This document shows, one piece after another, positions 24,643 through 33,712 of a stretch of 64,000 nt of DNA. Made by a program: the position numbers and the translations under genes. Each line of letters starts with the position of its first letter. The stretch's first letter is position 1. Source of the DNA: Leeuwenhoekiella sp. (GTDB lineage: Bacteria; Bacteroidota; Bacteroidia; Flavobacteriales; Flavobacteriaceae). The stretch lies in NCBI GenBank assembly GCA_002708845.1, contig PAPI01000019.1, positions 62,001 to 126,000 of the forward strand, given 5' to 3'. A model generated the notes under the pieces. It saw only the letters and a list, made by a program, of their open reading frames with translations, was not told the origin of the DNA and searched no databases.

Positions 24643-27567
24643 TTACAGTAAGGCCTCCCGCAATATCGTTACGGGATGCAGTGCCTCGCGCTGGGTCCCG
24701 TCTTTAATCTGATGCCTGCAACTGGTACCCGGAGCAACGATTAGCGTGTCTGAAGGTGCCTTACGCACCGCCGGGAAAAGCGTCTGCTCCCCTATTTGCA
24801 TGCTCAGTTCGTAGTGTTCTTTTTCATACCCAAAAGAACCAGCCATCCCACAACAACCCGAAGGTATAATTGTAGGTTTATAATTTTCCGGGAGATTTAG
24901 CATGGCAAAAGTATGCTCCATCCCGCTCAGGGATTTTTGATGGCAATGCCCGTGAATCTTAAGTTTTTTTGGCTGAGTAGTAAATGATTTGGCGGTGATG
25001 TTACCCAGCTTGATTTCGGCTGCAATAAACTCATCGATGATGAACACGTTATTCGCCAAAATTTTTGCTGTTTCCACATCTTCACTTAGCCTGATATATT
25101 CATCCCTAAAACCCAATATAGCCGAAGGTTCAATCCCAATAAGTGGGTGCTCTGCATCGACCAAATTTTTAAATGCATTGATGTTTTTATCAGAAACCTT
25201 AGCGGCTTCCTTTAAAAAACCTTTAGAAATCATGGAACGTCCACTCTCGGCGTGATCTACCGTGCGCACTCCATAATTGAGGCGTTGCAACAGTACAATC
25301 GCGTCTTCACCAATTTGTGCATCTAAAAAGTTAGTAAACTCATCTACAAAAAGATAGACCGTCTTGATTGGCTTTTTAGGATTAAACGCACGTAATTTTT
25401 TAATGCGACTGCGTAAAGTTTTTTTAGCCAAAGGTGGAAGGCTTCGCTCAGGGGCTACCTCAAGTGTTTTCTTGATGAATTTACCGGTAAATTTACTAGC
25501 GTATAAACCGTTTGTAACTCCCGGTACGACCGAAGCAAACCGGTTTAAATAGCTGTTAAAAGCGAAAGCACGTGTACGAAGGGAGCTTCCGTTTTCTTTT
25601 TTATACTGGTATTCAAATTCAGCCTTTAAAGCCGCAACGTCTACGTTACTGGGGCATTCGCTGGCACAGGCTTTACAGCTGAGACACAGATCAAAAACCT
25701 CCTTCAATTCTTTGTGATTAAAGGCATTTTTACGGGATGAATTCGTCAAAAATTCACGCAATGCGTTGGCTCTACCGCGGGTTGTATCTTTCTCGTTTCG
25801 GGTAGCGCGGTAACTAGGGCACATCGTACCACCGGCTAAAGGCAATTTACGACAGTCGCCACTTCCGTTGCATTGTTCTGCCGCGCGTAAAATGCCCTCG
25901 GTATCTGAGAAATCCATTAGGGTGTCCACCTCCGGTTCATCGCGATCAGGCGTGTATCTCAAATGGGCATCAAGGGGTTGGGCATCTACAATTTTCCCCG
26001 GATTAAAAATACAATCCGGATCAAAGGCATTCTTCACAGCTTTAATTCGCTCGTAATTCGCTTTCCCCAGCATAAGCTCTACAAACTCGCCACGTACGAT
26101 ACCATCGCCGTGCTCTCCACTCATAGAACCTTTATATTTTTTTACCAGTTGCGCGACAGCAGTTGTTATCTGTCTGAATAAAACTATATCATCGCTATTT
26201 TTTAGGTTGAGAATGGGTCGCAGGTGCAACTCACCCGCACCGGCGTGCGCATAGTACACGGCATCCTGTTTAAACTCCTCCATCAGCGCGCTAAATTCTT
26301 TAATGTATGGTGCCAAATCTTCAAGCGCGACGGCAGTATCTTCTATACAGGCCACAGCTTTGCGATCGCCCACGATGTTACCCAGCAGGCCCAGACCGGC
26401 TTTACGCAACTCCAGCGCCTGATTGATTTCGGGTCCCTCGAGCGTGGGATGCGCATAACTCAGACCGGAGGCGTCCAAAGTTTCAATAAGTTTAAGAGCC
26501 TGTCTGCGCGCGGTATCTAAATCTCCCGCACGTACCTCGAGCATCAAAATAGCCTGAGGATCGCCTTGAATGAAAAAGCGATTTTTCTGCTGTTCCCGAT
26601 TGTTTAGGGTACAATCTAAAATTACCTTGTCCATCATTTCACAGGCATACAAATTGTGCTTCATAACCGGCACAACCGCTTCCAGACATTCCCTGATGGT
26701 TTTAAAATGTGCTGCAACCATCACACCCGCAGCAGGCTGAAGTTCATCAAGTTTTAGCGTGATTTCTGTAGTAAACGCCAGGGTACCCTCGCTACCGGCT
26801 AGCAGCTTACACATATTAAAAGCTTCGGGCTTATTTGAAAACACCTCATTATCTAAAAGCGAATCCAGGGCATAACCCGTATTACGCCGGTGAATTTCAG
26901 GCTTGGGATAATTGCTTTTGATATCTTTCTGAGCTTCTTTGCTGTGGAGTTGCTCATAAATGGTATTGTAAATATTCCCTTCAAGGGTGTTTAGTTTTCG
27001 CTTTTGCGAAAATTCTTCAGGATTAATACTGTTGAAAACCGCTTCGCTTCCGTCGCTCAAAAGTGTTTTTAACTCCATCACTTTATCACGCGTTACACCA
27101 TATTGAATAGAAGTTGTCCCGGAAGAATTGTTACCCACCATTCCGCCGATCATACAGCGGTTAGAAGTGGAAGTATTCGGACCAAAAAACAAACCATGCG
27201 GCTCCAGAAAACGGTTTAACTCATCGCGAATAACCCCGGGCTGAACTGTAACGGTTTTCTCCTGCTTATTGAAGTCTATAATTCGTGTAAAATGTTTAGA
27301 CACGTCTACCACAATACCATCTCCCACGCACTGCCCGGCCAGAGATGTACCAGCCGTTCTGGGAATGAGTCCCACCTTATGCGATTGTGCAAAAAGAATG
27401 AGTTTTTTCAGATCCTCTTCGGTTTTGGGGAATGCTACGGCGAGAGGCAGGCGGCGATACACCGATGCATCTGTCGCGTATAAATTGCGGTGCAATTGAT
27501 CTTGCACCAGTTCTCCTTCCAGAGATAGGGCAAGAGTATCCAGAGCTTCGTCAAGACTTGTAATCAT
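24643..27567 (-). CDS. Fused FAD-linked oxidase and Fe-S/CCG-domain 2-hydroxyacid dehydrogenase (YdiJ-like)
   Basis: The 974-residue product joins GlcD-like and GlcF-like parts in one chain. Residues of about 20-470 are the FAD-binding PCMH and FAD-oxidase C domains (PRTAGTSLAGQCVGDG, MVGNNSSGTTSIQYG, GEHGDGIVRGEFVE). About 570-680 carries Fe-S cysteines (CNGSGDCRKLP, CLSCKACASECPSNVDV). The last 250 residues hold a CCG-type domain (HGHCHQKSLSG, IPSGCCGMAGSFGYEKE, PGTSCRHQI). It likely oxidises a D-2-hydroxyacid such as D-lactate or D-2-hydroxyglutarate and passes electrons to the respiratory chain. Length and order match the E. coli YdiJ type; the substrate is not readable from sequence. Confidence 0.88.
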   Translation of the reverse strand: MITSLDEALDTLALSLEGELVQDQLHRNLYATDASVYRRLPLAVAFPKTEEDLKKLILFAQSHKVGLIPRTAGTSLAGQCVGDGIVVDVSKHFTRIIDFNKQEKTVTVQPGVIRDELNRFLEPHGLFFGPNTSTSNRCMIGGMVGNNSSGTTSIQYGVTRDKVMELKTLLSDGSEAVFNSINPEEFSQKRKLNTLEGNIYNTIYEQLHSKEAQKDIKSNYPKPEIHRRNTGYALDSLLDNEVFSNKPEAFNMCKLLAGSEGTLAFTTEITLKLDELQPAAGVMVAAHFKTIRECLEAVVPVMKHNLYACEMMDKVILDCTLNNREQQKNRFFIQGDPQAILMLEVRAGDLDTARRQALKLIETLDASGLSYAHPTLEGPEINQALELRKAGLGLLGNIVGDRKAVACIEDTAVALEDLAPYIKEFSALMEEFKQDAVYYAHAGAGELHLRPILNLKNSDDIVLFRQITTAVAQLVKKYKGSMSGEHGDGIVRGEFVELMLGKANYERIKAVKNAFDPDCIFNPGKIVDAQPLDAHLRYTPDRDEPEVDTLMDFSDTEGILRAAEQCNGSGDCRKLPLAGGTMCPSYRATRNEKDTTRGRANALREFLTNSSRKNAFNHKELKEVFDLCLSCKACASECPSNVDVAALKAEFEYQYKKENGSSLRTRAFAFNSYLNRFASVVPGVTNGLYASKFTGKFIKKTLEVAPERSLPPLAKKTLRSRIKKLRAFNPKKPIKTVYLFVDEFTNFLDAQIGEDAIVLLQRLNYGVRTVDHAESGRSMISKGFLKEAAKVSDKNINAFKNLVDAEHPLIGIEPSAILGFRDEYIRLSEDVETAKILANNVFIIDEFIAAEIKLGNITAKSFTTQPKKLKIHGHCHQKSLSGMEHTFAMLNLPENYKPTIIPSGCCGMAGSFGYEKEHYELSMQIGEQTLFPAVRKAPSDTLIVAPGTSCRHQIKDGTQREALHPVTILREALL

Positions 27568-27671
27568 AGGCTAAAGGTACAATTATTAACGGATTCTGAT
27601 ATTAACAGAGTCTTAGGTAAGCTTAACAAAATATTGGCGCAACCCCCATTATAACTTGTACTTTCTAAAAC

Positions 27672-27679
27672 TACATTTG
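27672..27679 (+). promoter_or_regulatory. Candidate -7 promoter element for the small outer-membrane protein gene
   Basis: TACATTTG matches TAnnTTTG, 33 bases upstream of the ATG at 27713. A TTG lies 13 bases upstream, closer than the usual 17-23. Confidence 0.4.
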
Positions 27680-27712
27680 CATCAACCAAGTATTAACAAA
27701 CACGTATTTATT

Positions 27713-28198
27713 ATGAAAAAATTATTTATAGCTTTTGTTTTAATTGCCGGCTTTTCATTTAGCTCACAGGCTCAGGAAATCGCAGACAACGCTTTAGGTC
27801 TACGTCTTGGAGACAATGACGGTTTTGGTGGGGAGATCTCTTACCAACGTGCCTTAGGCGGAAACAATCGACTAGAGCTTGATTTAGGCCTGAGAAGTGG
27901 TAATGATTTCGATGGTTTTCAACTTGCAGGACTTTATCAATGGGTATGGAATATAGACGGTGGTTTTAATTGGTACGCCGGTGCGGGTGGTGGACTTGCT
28001 TCTCGTGATTATAATAGAGGACCTTACGAAGATGATACTGATACATACATATTTGCTGCTGGTGATATAGGTATCGAATACAATTTTGACATTCCATTAA
28101 TACTTTCTTTGGACTTTAGACCAGAATTCGGTTTTGGTCGCTACGACAATGATGATTTAGATTTTGATATTGCATTAGGTATCCGTTATCAATTCTAA
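27713..28198 (+). CDS. Small secreted outer-membrane beta-barrel protein
   Basis: The product of about 161 residues starts with a clear signal peptide (MKKLFIAFVLIAGFSFSSQA then QE). The mature part is a series of short amphipathic strands with Gly and aromatic residues (GFQLAGLYQWVWNIDGGFNW, IGIEYNFDIPLILSLDF) and ends in IRYQF with a C-terminal Phe, as outer-membrane barrels do. This is the pattern of the OmpW/OprF-N-like eight-stranded barrel proteins common in flavobacteria. No specific role can be given. The ATG at 27713 was chosen because upstream in-frame codons add residues before the signal peptide and overlap the promoter element. It stands alone between a promoter and a strong terminator, so it is monocistronic. 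Confidence 0.8.
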   Translation: MKKLFIAFVLIAGFSFSSQAQEIADNALGLRLGDNDGFGGEISYQRALGGNNRLELDLGLRSGNDFDGFQLAGLYQWVWNIDGGFNWYAGAGGGLASRDYNRGPYEDDTDTYIFAAGDIGIEYNFDIPLILSLDFRPEFGFGRYDNDDLDFDIALGIRYQF

Positions 28199-28218
28199 TA
28201 CAAGATAAAATCATACGT

Positions 28219-28250
28219 AAAAGGCTGTCATTGATTTGACAGCCTTTTTT
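28219..28250 (+). terminator. Strong intrinsic terminator
   Basis: AAAGGCTGTCA and TGACAGCCTTT form a perfect stem around a short loop and run into TTTTTT, 21 bases after the stop of the outer-membrane protein gene. It may also serve the convergent bshA transcript. Confidence 0.87.
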
Positions 28251-28292
28251 ATGCTTTATAGTTTTCGTCTAAAAACTAAGAATGACAGCGTA

Positions 28293-29450
28293 TTATTTGC
28301 TCAAGGAAGGCTTTTTCTTAATAGCGATACGCTTAATAGCTTTGGCATAGACTTCTTCATACAAAGGCACCACCTTTTCTATGGCGAAGTTTTGCGCCTG
28401 CTCCTTGGCCTGTTTTTTAAAGTTTTTGAGTCCGGCATCAGTACGTAAAATGGTGAGGGCATTTGCAGCCATATCGCTTGTATCACCCACATCGCTTAAA
28501 AATCCGGAAAACCCGTGAACATTTACTTCAGCAAGACCACCTGCATTTGACGAAATTACCGGAACCCCGTGCGACATCGCCTCAAGTGCGGCAAGACCAA
28601 AACTTTCAGCCTTTGAGGGCAGTAAAAACAGATCTGAAAAGCACAATATTTTTTCAACTTCGTTACTATTTCCTAAGAATACTACTTTAGAAGCAATGCC
28701 GAGTTCGCTTGCAAGATCTTCAGCAGGACCGCTCTCGGGACCGTCTCCCACCATAATGAGTTTAGACGGAATATCCTTTTGAATCGCATAAAACGTTCGA
28801 ATCACATCGGGAATGCATTTTACTTCTCGCATATTACTGATGTGCGTGATGATACGTTCATCTTCGGTAGCCATCAACCCGCGCTGGCAATCTGTAAATG
28901 TATTTTTGACTGTAGCCAAATCAATAAAATTTGGGATTACCTTTATTTTGCGCTTGATGTCAAATAAACGATTTGTGTCTTCTTTCAGACTTTGAGAAAC
29001 AGAGGTCACAACATCGCTTTTATTAATACTGAAGGTTACCGCAGGTTTGTAAAACGGATGGTTACCAACCAGGGTAATATCAGTACCGTGAAGGGTAGTT
29101 ACCATAGGAATACTTATTCCCTCCTGCTCCAGCATTTTTTTTGCCATATAACCTGCGTAAGCGTGCGGAATGGCATAGTGTACGTGAAGCACATCAATTT
29201 TATAGCCTTTGATAATGTTTACCAACTTGCTTGAAAGCGCCAGTTCATAAGGCTGAAAGTGAAATAAGGGATATTCCGGTACATTGACCTCGTGGAAGAA
29301 TATTTTCTCATTGAGCAAGTCTAGCCGCACGGGCTGCTTGTAGGTTATAAAGTGAACTTCGTGACCCCGCTTGGAAAGCGCGATTCCCAATTCGGTTGCG
29401 ACAACACCGCTTCCCCCAAAAGTGGGATAACAAACTATAGCAATTTTCAT
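28293..29450 (-). CDS. bshA: N-acetyl-alpha-D-glucosaminyl L-malate synthase (bacillithiol pathway)
   Basis: The 385-residue GT4-fold glycosyltransferase joins UDP-GlcNAc and L-malate in the first step of bacillithiol synthesis. The N-terminus IVCYPTFGGSGVVATELGIA and HFHEVNVPEYPLFHFQPYE-like region (seen here as EVNVPEYPLFHFQPYELALS), VLHVHYAIPHAYAGYMAKK and VTTLHGTDITLVGNHP are characteristic of BshA. The C-terminal donor site holds MVGDGPESGPAEDLA and LLPSKAESFGLAALEAMSHG. Its length is typical. It is the only bacillithiol gene visible here. A 71-base gap separates it from the upstream GH3 gene on the same strand. Confidence 0.92.
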   Translation of the reverse strand: MKIAIVCYPTFGGSGVVATELGIALSKRGHEVHFITYKQPVRLDLLNEKIFFHEVNVPEYPLFHFQPYELALSSKLVNIIKGYKIDVLHVHYAIPHAYAGYMAKKMLEQEGISIPMVTTLHGTDITLVGNHPFYKPAVTFSINKSDVVTSVSQSLKEDTNRLFDIKRKIKVIPNFIDLATVKNTFTDCQRGLMATEDERIITHISNMREVKCIPDVIRTFYAIQKDIPSKLIMVGDGPESGPAEDLASELGIASKVVFLGNSNEVEKILCFSDLFLLPSKAESFGLAALEAMSHGVPVISSNAGGLAEVNVHGFSGFLSDVGDTSDMAANALTILRTDAGLKNFKKQAKEQAQNFAIEKVVPLYEEVYAKAIKRIAIKKKPSLSK

Positions 29451-29521
29451 CGCCTAAAATTACTCAATAATCAGACGGCACAGATTGCAAAAGCTTTTTT
29501 TTAGAAATAATTAAGAAGTAG

Positions 29522-32437
29522 CTAAAGTATGATAGCCTCCTGAATTACCTCCTGAATACGGGTTCTTAAATCTGAAGTAATCAATTTTCGGTTTTCTGCG
29601 GTGGGGAAGGTACGGTTGGAGAGAAACACGTAGATAATTCCACTCTCGGGATCTGCCCAGGTAAATGTCCCAGTAAATCCTGAATGCCCAAAACTGGATC
29701 TTGAAACACATCCACAGGTAGGACCTACTGTTCCCAGTTGGGGCTTATCAAAACCTACACCTCTTCTTACATCATCCTTGCAATAATAACACGTATTAAA
29801 GGCTTTCATCGTATTCTCTGAAAAATACCGTTTCCCGCCATAATAGCCATTTTGCAAATACATCTGCATCATCTTGGCTACATCATTAGCATTACTAAAA
29901 AGTCCTGCGTGACCGCCTATATTGTCTTCCATTGCGGCACCCATATCGTGCACATAACCCTGCACCTGCTGCATACGCCAATAGGTATCATTTTCTGAAG
30001 GAACAATTTTAGCTTTTGAAAGTCTGGAGAGCGGTTTGTAGCCCATTTCATAAGCTCCGAGTGGCTGATAATATCTTTTTTGTGTAAGGGTATCTAAATC
30101 AGAACCTAAAGTGTCTTCCAGATATTTTTTGAACAGGAAATAAGAAAGATCACTGTATTTATAAACACGTCTGGAAAGCAAATCTGAATCAGCAATGGTT
30201 TTTATAATACTATCGGGATAATCATTACGCAGGTATAAATCTTCGGCTACCTTAATGCTGAAATCATCTTCAGGACGGGTGCGGTAGTAGTTTTTAGAAA
30301 GTTTGCCGTTGTCATCAAAAGTCGCGGTATAAAACGGAATCCATGGTTTTAAACGCCCATAATGCGATAAAACTTCTTTTACGGTAATATTTTGTTTGTT
30401 GGTTCCTTTTAAGACAGGAAGCAAGTCACCCAGTTTGTCATCAAGCTTAAGCATCCCGGCATCGTACTGTTGCATCAAAAGGGGTAATGTTGCCAGTATT
30501 TTAGTCATTGAGGCCAAATCATACACATCATCCAGAGCTACGGGTTCTTTTTTTCTATAGGTATGATAACCGTATGCTTTTTCAAAAATGACTTTACCAT
30601 GACGTGCCACAAGCACCTGTGCTCCGGGAAACATCAAATCAGTAAGTCCTTCACGCATGAGTTGATCAATACCCTGCAATTTCCTGGAATCCATCTGCTC
30701 CTCTTCCGGAATGCCATATTTTAAACGACGTAAAGTTCCAGTCTCATAACTGGTATTTATTTTGAAGTTGGGTTCTAAAGACACCGGAAGCTTCCCTTCG
30801 GCACCTATCGCTCCAAAAATGAGTTGGGCGCTCAACTGCTGTGCGATACGGCTGTTCTGATATGACAGCACTACACCCTCAAGATTGGACACCTCTTTTA
30901 GTTTCAGCAAGGCATATGGGCGCACAAATACATCAAGTACCGTAGGTTTACTCGCTGCAATAGCTTCAATGGTTGCAACATCCTGTGTTGTAAATGAAAA
31001 GGATTTCCAGGGGGTTTCGTTAGAACGATGGAAGCCAATAATTACGTAATTAAATTTTTCAAGCTTTTCCAGAAGCTCAGCGGAACTACTTCCCGTTACC
31101 TGAGTTACGGCTGCATACTTTCGCATAGCCTCGTAAAAAGGTTTACCACTGTCATCACCCAGCTCTACATAGGCAATTTTCTTGTCATCCAGATCTTTTA
31201 CGGGAAGTATAGCACCATCATTTTTTAAAACAGTTAAGGCCTGAGCCATCGCTTTGGTGTAGATCACATCATCTTCCGGTTTGTTTAAATCGGCATACAG
31301 GTTTTGCGTATCAACCGGCTTGTAATCATTAAGCCCCACTTTAAATTTGGCAAATAAGATTTTCTTTACAGACCGGGCAAGTCGGTCTTCGGAGATGCTT
31401 CCATTTTTAAAAGCTTCTTCAATTTTTGCTGCGGCTTTAGGTACATTTTCACTGATAAGCAAAATATCATTTCCTGCTAAAAAGGCTTCCAGATCGATAT
31501 CTCCAGGCTCTTTAAAATTAGCAGCTCCCTTCATATTCAAAGCATCCGTAAAAATAAGTCCCTGAAAATCGAGGCTATCTTTTAGCAAACCGGTTACTAC
31601 CTTTTTAGATATGGATGTGGGATATCCTTTGCGACTCTCCAATGCAGGTACATTAAGATGTGCAACCATAATACTGGCAATACCCGCGTCAATCAAAGGC
31701 TTATACGGATACATCTCAATAGAATCTAGGCGTTGACGCGAAAAAGGTATCGTAGGTAAGGTTTTATGCGAGTCCTGATTGGTATCGCCGTGACCTGGGA
31801 AATGCTTGGCACTCCCTAATACTCCGGTGCTTTGCATTCCTTTTAAAAAGGCAATACTTTTCTGAGTAACATTGTTTCGGTCTTCACCAAAAGAGCGATT
31901 ACCAATAATCGGGTTTTCAGGATTCACATTGATATCTACTACGGGCGCAAAATTGATATGAACACCCAGGCGTTTATTGTGCAAACCTATTTGTCTCCCG
32001 ACTGCTTCAACAATTTTATCATCTTTAATCGCACCCAGAGTCATATTCCAAGGGAAAGCATAAGTAGAATCAAGACGCATAGCAAGTCCCCATTCGGCAT
32101 CCATTGCGACGAGCAACGGCACTTTACTGGCAGCCTGAAATTCGTTATTGAGTTTGGCCTGCCGCATGGGACCACCTTTAGAAAAAATTACACCTCCTAT
32201 ATGCTGGTTGCGAATTAATGATTTGATCGCATCAGTTTTGCTTTTGGGATCACTAGAAAAAACATCTACCATAAAAAGCTGACCAATGCGCTCCTTCAGG
32301 CTCATAGCATTATATACGCTGTCAACCCAGGCTTGTTGTTCTGAGAGTTCTTTTGCTATTAATGGATTTTTATTCTGTGAAAAAGCCTGAGAACTTATCA
32401 GAACAATAAGCATCAGGAAAACTGATTTATGCAGCAT
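29522..32437 (-). CDS. GH3 beta-N-acetylglucosaminidase (NagZ-like) fused to a serine beta-lactamase-like hydrolase domain
   Basis: The 971-residue product has a signal peptide (LIVLISSQAFSQ). Residues of about 35-380 are the GH3 N-terminal domain with the NagZ signature KHFPGHGDTNQDSH (211-224), which supplies the His/Asp catalytic dyad, and nucleophile Asp298 in FTDALNMKG. A GH3 C-terminal-like region follows. From about residue 600 it carries a class-C beta-lactamase/DD-peptidase fold with SMTK (Ser-x-x-Lys), YSD and FGHSGFTGTF. It should act in the periplasm on peptidoglycan, removing GlcNAc and perhaps hydrolysing a peptide or ester. Such fusions are known in Bacteroidota, and I would not call it antibiotic resistance. 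The next gene upstream ends 7 bases before its start. Confidence 0.9.
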   Translation of the reverse strand: MLHKSVFLMLIVLISSQAFSQNKNPLIAKELSEQQAWVDSVYNAMSLKERIGQLFMVDVFSSDPKSKTDAIKSLIRNQHIGGVIFSKGGPMRQAKLNNEFQAASKVPLLVAMDAEWGLAMRLDSTYAFPWNMTLGAIKDDKIVEAVGRQIGLHNKRLGVHINFAPVVDINVNPENPIIGNRSFGEDRNNVTQKSIAFLKGMQSTGVLGSAKHFPGHGDTNQDSHKTLPTIPFSRQRLDSIEMYPYKPLIDAGIASIMVAHLNVPALESRKGYPTSISKKVVTGLLKDSLDFQGLIFTDALNMKGAANFKEPGDIDLEAFLAGNDILLISENVPKAAAKIEEAFKNGSISEDRLARSVKKILFAKFKVGLNDYKPVDTQNLYADLNKPEDDVIYTKAMAQALTVLKNDGAILPVKDLDDKKIAYVELGDDSGKPFYEAMRKYAAVTQVTGSSSAELLEKLEKFNYVIIGFHRSNETPWKSFSFTTQDVATIEAIAASKPTVLDVFVRPYALLKLKEVSNLEGVVLSYQNSRIAQQLSAQLIFGAIGAEGKLPVSLEPNFKINTSYETGTLRRLKYGIPEEEQMDSRKLQGIDQLMREGLTDLMFPGAQVLVARHGKVIFEKAYGYHTYRKKEPVALDDVYDLASMTKILATLPLLMQQYDAGMLKLDDKLGDLLPVLKGTNKQNITVKEVLSHYGRLKPWIPFYTATFDDNGKLSKNYYRTRPEDDFSIKVAEDLYLRNDYPDSIIKTIADSDLLSRRVYKYSDLSYFLFKKYLEDTLGSDLDTLTQKRYYQPLGAYEMGYKPLSRLSKAKIVPSENDTYWRMQQVQGYVHDMGAAMEDNIGGHAGLFSNANDVAKMMQMYLQNGYYGGKRYFSENTMKAFNTCYYCKDDVRRGVGFDKPQLGTVGPTCGCVSRSSFGHSGFTGTFTWADPESGIIYVFLSNRTFPTAENRKLITSDLRTRIQEVIQEAIIL

Positions 32438-32444
32438 AGCTTTT

Positions 32445-32930
32445 TTATTTAAAGAAACGGTTATGCCAGCTTTCTATTGCAGGAACTTCCCAATGTTCCT
32501 CATATTCTTCAACGGTATTGACCAAATTATTGAAAACTGTGGTATTCTTACCTACAGCACCGTCTTTAGCCATCTTTTTAAAGTCTGCCAAAGGTTTAAA
32601 ATGCAAACGATCATTTTGAATGTAGGTTACATTCATTTTATCAAGAAGTGAAACTTCGTAGTCATTCTCCAACTTTTGTATAAAACGAACCTGAGCATCT
32701 ATAGAGCATCCGGAAGCAGCATTCAAATTTTGATCCAGGCCAATTACAATAAAACGGTCGTATTTAATCTCAAATGCCGCATTGAGGTTCGCCCCGTGAG
32801 CCGTCCACTGTTCGAGAAAAATGGAAAGTTCCTGATTTAGTTTGGGTAGTTCTTCATCGGTGAATTTACGGTCGCTCTGATAAATCCAGATGCGTGAATT
32901 TTTAGGTAATTCCTGAAATTGAATAAGCAT
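32445..32930 (-). CDS. Conserved Bacteroidota protein of unknown function
   Basis: This 161-residue protein has no signal peptide or membrane segment. Conserved-looking stretches are SRIWIYQSDRKFTDEELPKL, QWTAHGANLNAAFEIKYDRF and NAASGCSIDAQVRFIQ. From memory, orthologs are often labelled 'ABC transporter ATPase', but I see no Walker A, Walker B or ABC signature, so that name is not supported. It precedes the GH3/serine-hydrolase gene by 7 bases and is probably co-transcribed with it. Confidence 0.65.
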   Translation of the reverse strand: MLIQFQELPKNSRIWIYQSDRKFTDEELPKLNQELSIFLEQWTAHGANLNAAFEIKYDRFIVIGLDQNLNAASGCSIDAQVRFIQKLENDYEVSLLDKMNVTYIQNDRLHFKPLADFKKMAKDGAVGKNTTVFNNLVNTVEEYEEHWEVPAIESWHNRFFK

Positions 32931-32954
32931 AAAGTTTGATCCTGAATATGATCA

Positions 32955-32962
32955 CAAACTTA
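32955..32962 (-). promoter_or_regulatory. Candidate -7 promoter element
   Basis: The minus strand reads TAAGTTTG (TAnnTTTG), 24 bases upstream of the ATG at 32930. A TTTG lies a further 10 bases upstream, too close for the usual pair. Confidence 0.33.
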
Positions 32963-32998
32963 AGGTTTATCACAAAGTTGTTGAGAGAAGAGAGTGTT

Positions 32999-33025
32999 AA
33001 AAGGCTCTAAAAACCAAAGCCTTTT
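32999..33025 (-). terminator. Possible weak terminator after the secreted-protein triplet
   Basis: AAAAGGCT and AGCCTTTT pair with an 11-base loop, about 48 bases after the stop of the gene at 33073. The T-run is short, so the call is modest. Confidence 0.4.
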
Positions 33026-33072
33026 CCGGGATTATTTATTCGAAAAGGTAAAAGAAGAAATCAAATCTACAA

Positions 33073-33693
33073 TTATTCGATATGAGAAATCACAACCCAT
33101 TTGCTCGTGGGGCCATCATATACCATTTCGATCATTCCGCGTGCTGAAATATTAAAGGAAGAGCCGGTAAGGGTATCTACCTGATTGCCGGGAAGCGATA
33201 AATTACTCATATTAAGAATAGTGAGCGTGCTTTTGTCATCCTGGTACAGGTATATATGACGGCCATCATAGCCGCCCTGTATACCGGTAATTTTAATATT
33301 ACCTGGTGTATTGATGAGTTTAATGACTATTTTATCTTCATTAGCTTGCCCTGCACCTATTTTGAGGTCTAGATTATTAGTGATTCCTCCAGGAAAAACT
33401 ACGATATTTTTAAGGTCTCCGACGCCCATTGTATAATAGCTCGAACTTCGCATAGATATGCGACCTTCATTCAAAACCAGATTCTGACCCAGATCAATGG
33501 TTGTGAGTACTCCGTTTTCATCTGCGGCGACCAATGCATCTACATTTTTATCAATAATGGCAGACTCTACCATTATGGTACCATTAACATCAAGCATTTT
33601 GGTAGGCTGTGTCGTACCAATCCCTACCTGAGCCTGAGTTGCAAATGATACTGTTGCCAGAAGCACTATACTAAATAGCTGTATTGTTTTCAT
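33073..33693 (-). CDS. Small secreted 'VGIGT' protein, third of three paralogs
   Basis: The 206-residue product has a signal peptide (LLATVSFATQAQ) directly followed by VGIGTTQPTKMLDVNGTIMV, a start found in many flavobacterial secreted proteins that resemble the neck of phage tail-spike or collagen-like surface proteins. The C-terminal half has ITGIQGGYDGRHIYLYQDD and ends GMIEMVYDGPTSKWVVI. It aligns by eye along its whole length with the two genes upstream (33713-34351 and 34363-35019). Function is unknown; it is presumably exported to the surface or medium. No type IX sorting domain is visible. Confidence 0.65.
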   Translation of the reverse strand: MKTIQLFSIVLLATVSFATQAQVGIGTTQPTKMLDVNGTIMVESAIIDKNVDALVAADENGVLTTIDLGQNLVLNEGRISMRSSSYYTMGVGDLKNIVVFPGGITNNLDLKIGAGQANEDKIVIKLINTPGNIKITGIQGGYDGRHIYLYQDDKSTLTILNMSNLSLPGNQVDTLTGSSFNISARGMIEMVYDGPTSKWVVISHIE

Positions 33694-33712
33694 AATTTGG
33701 GGTTATTATGTG

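Noticed and set aside
29522-32437. Beta-lactam resistance gene
   Set aside because: The beta-lactamase-fold part is fused to a NagZ-like domain and has a YSD motif in place of YxN; a cell-wall role is more likely.
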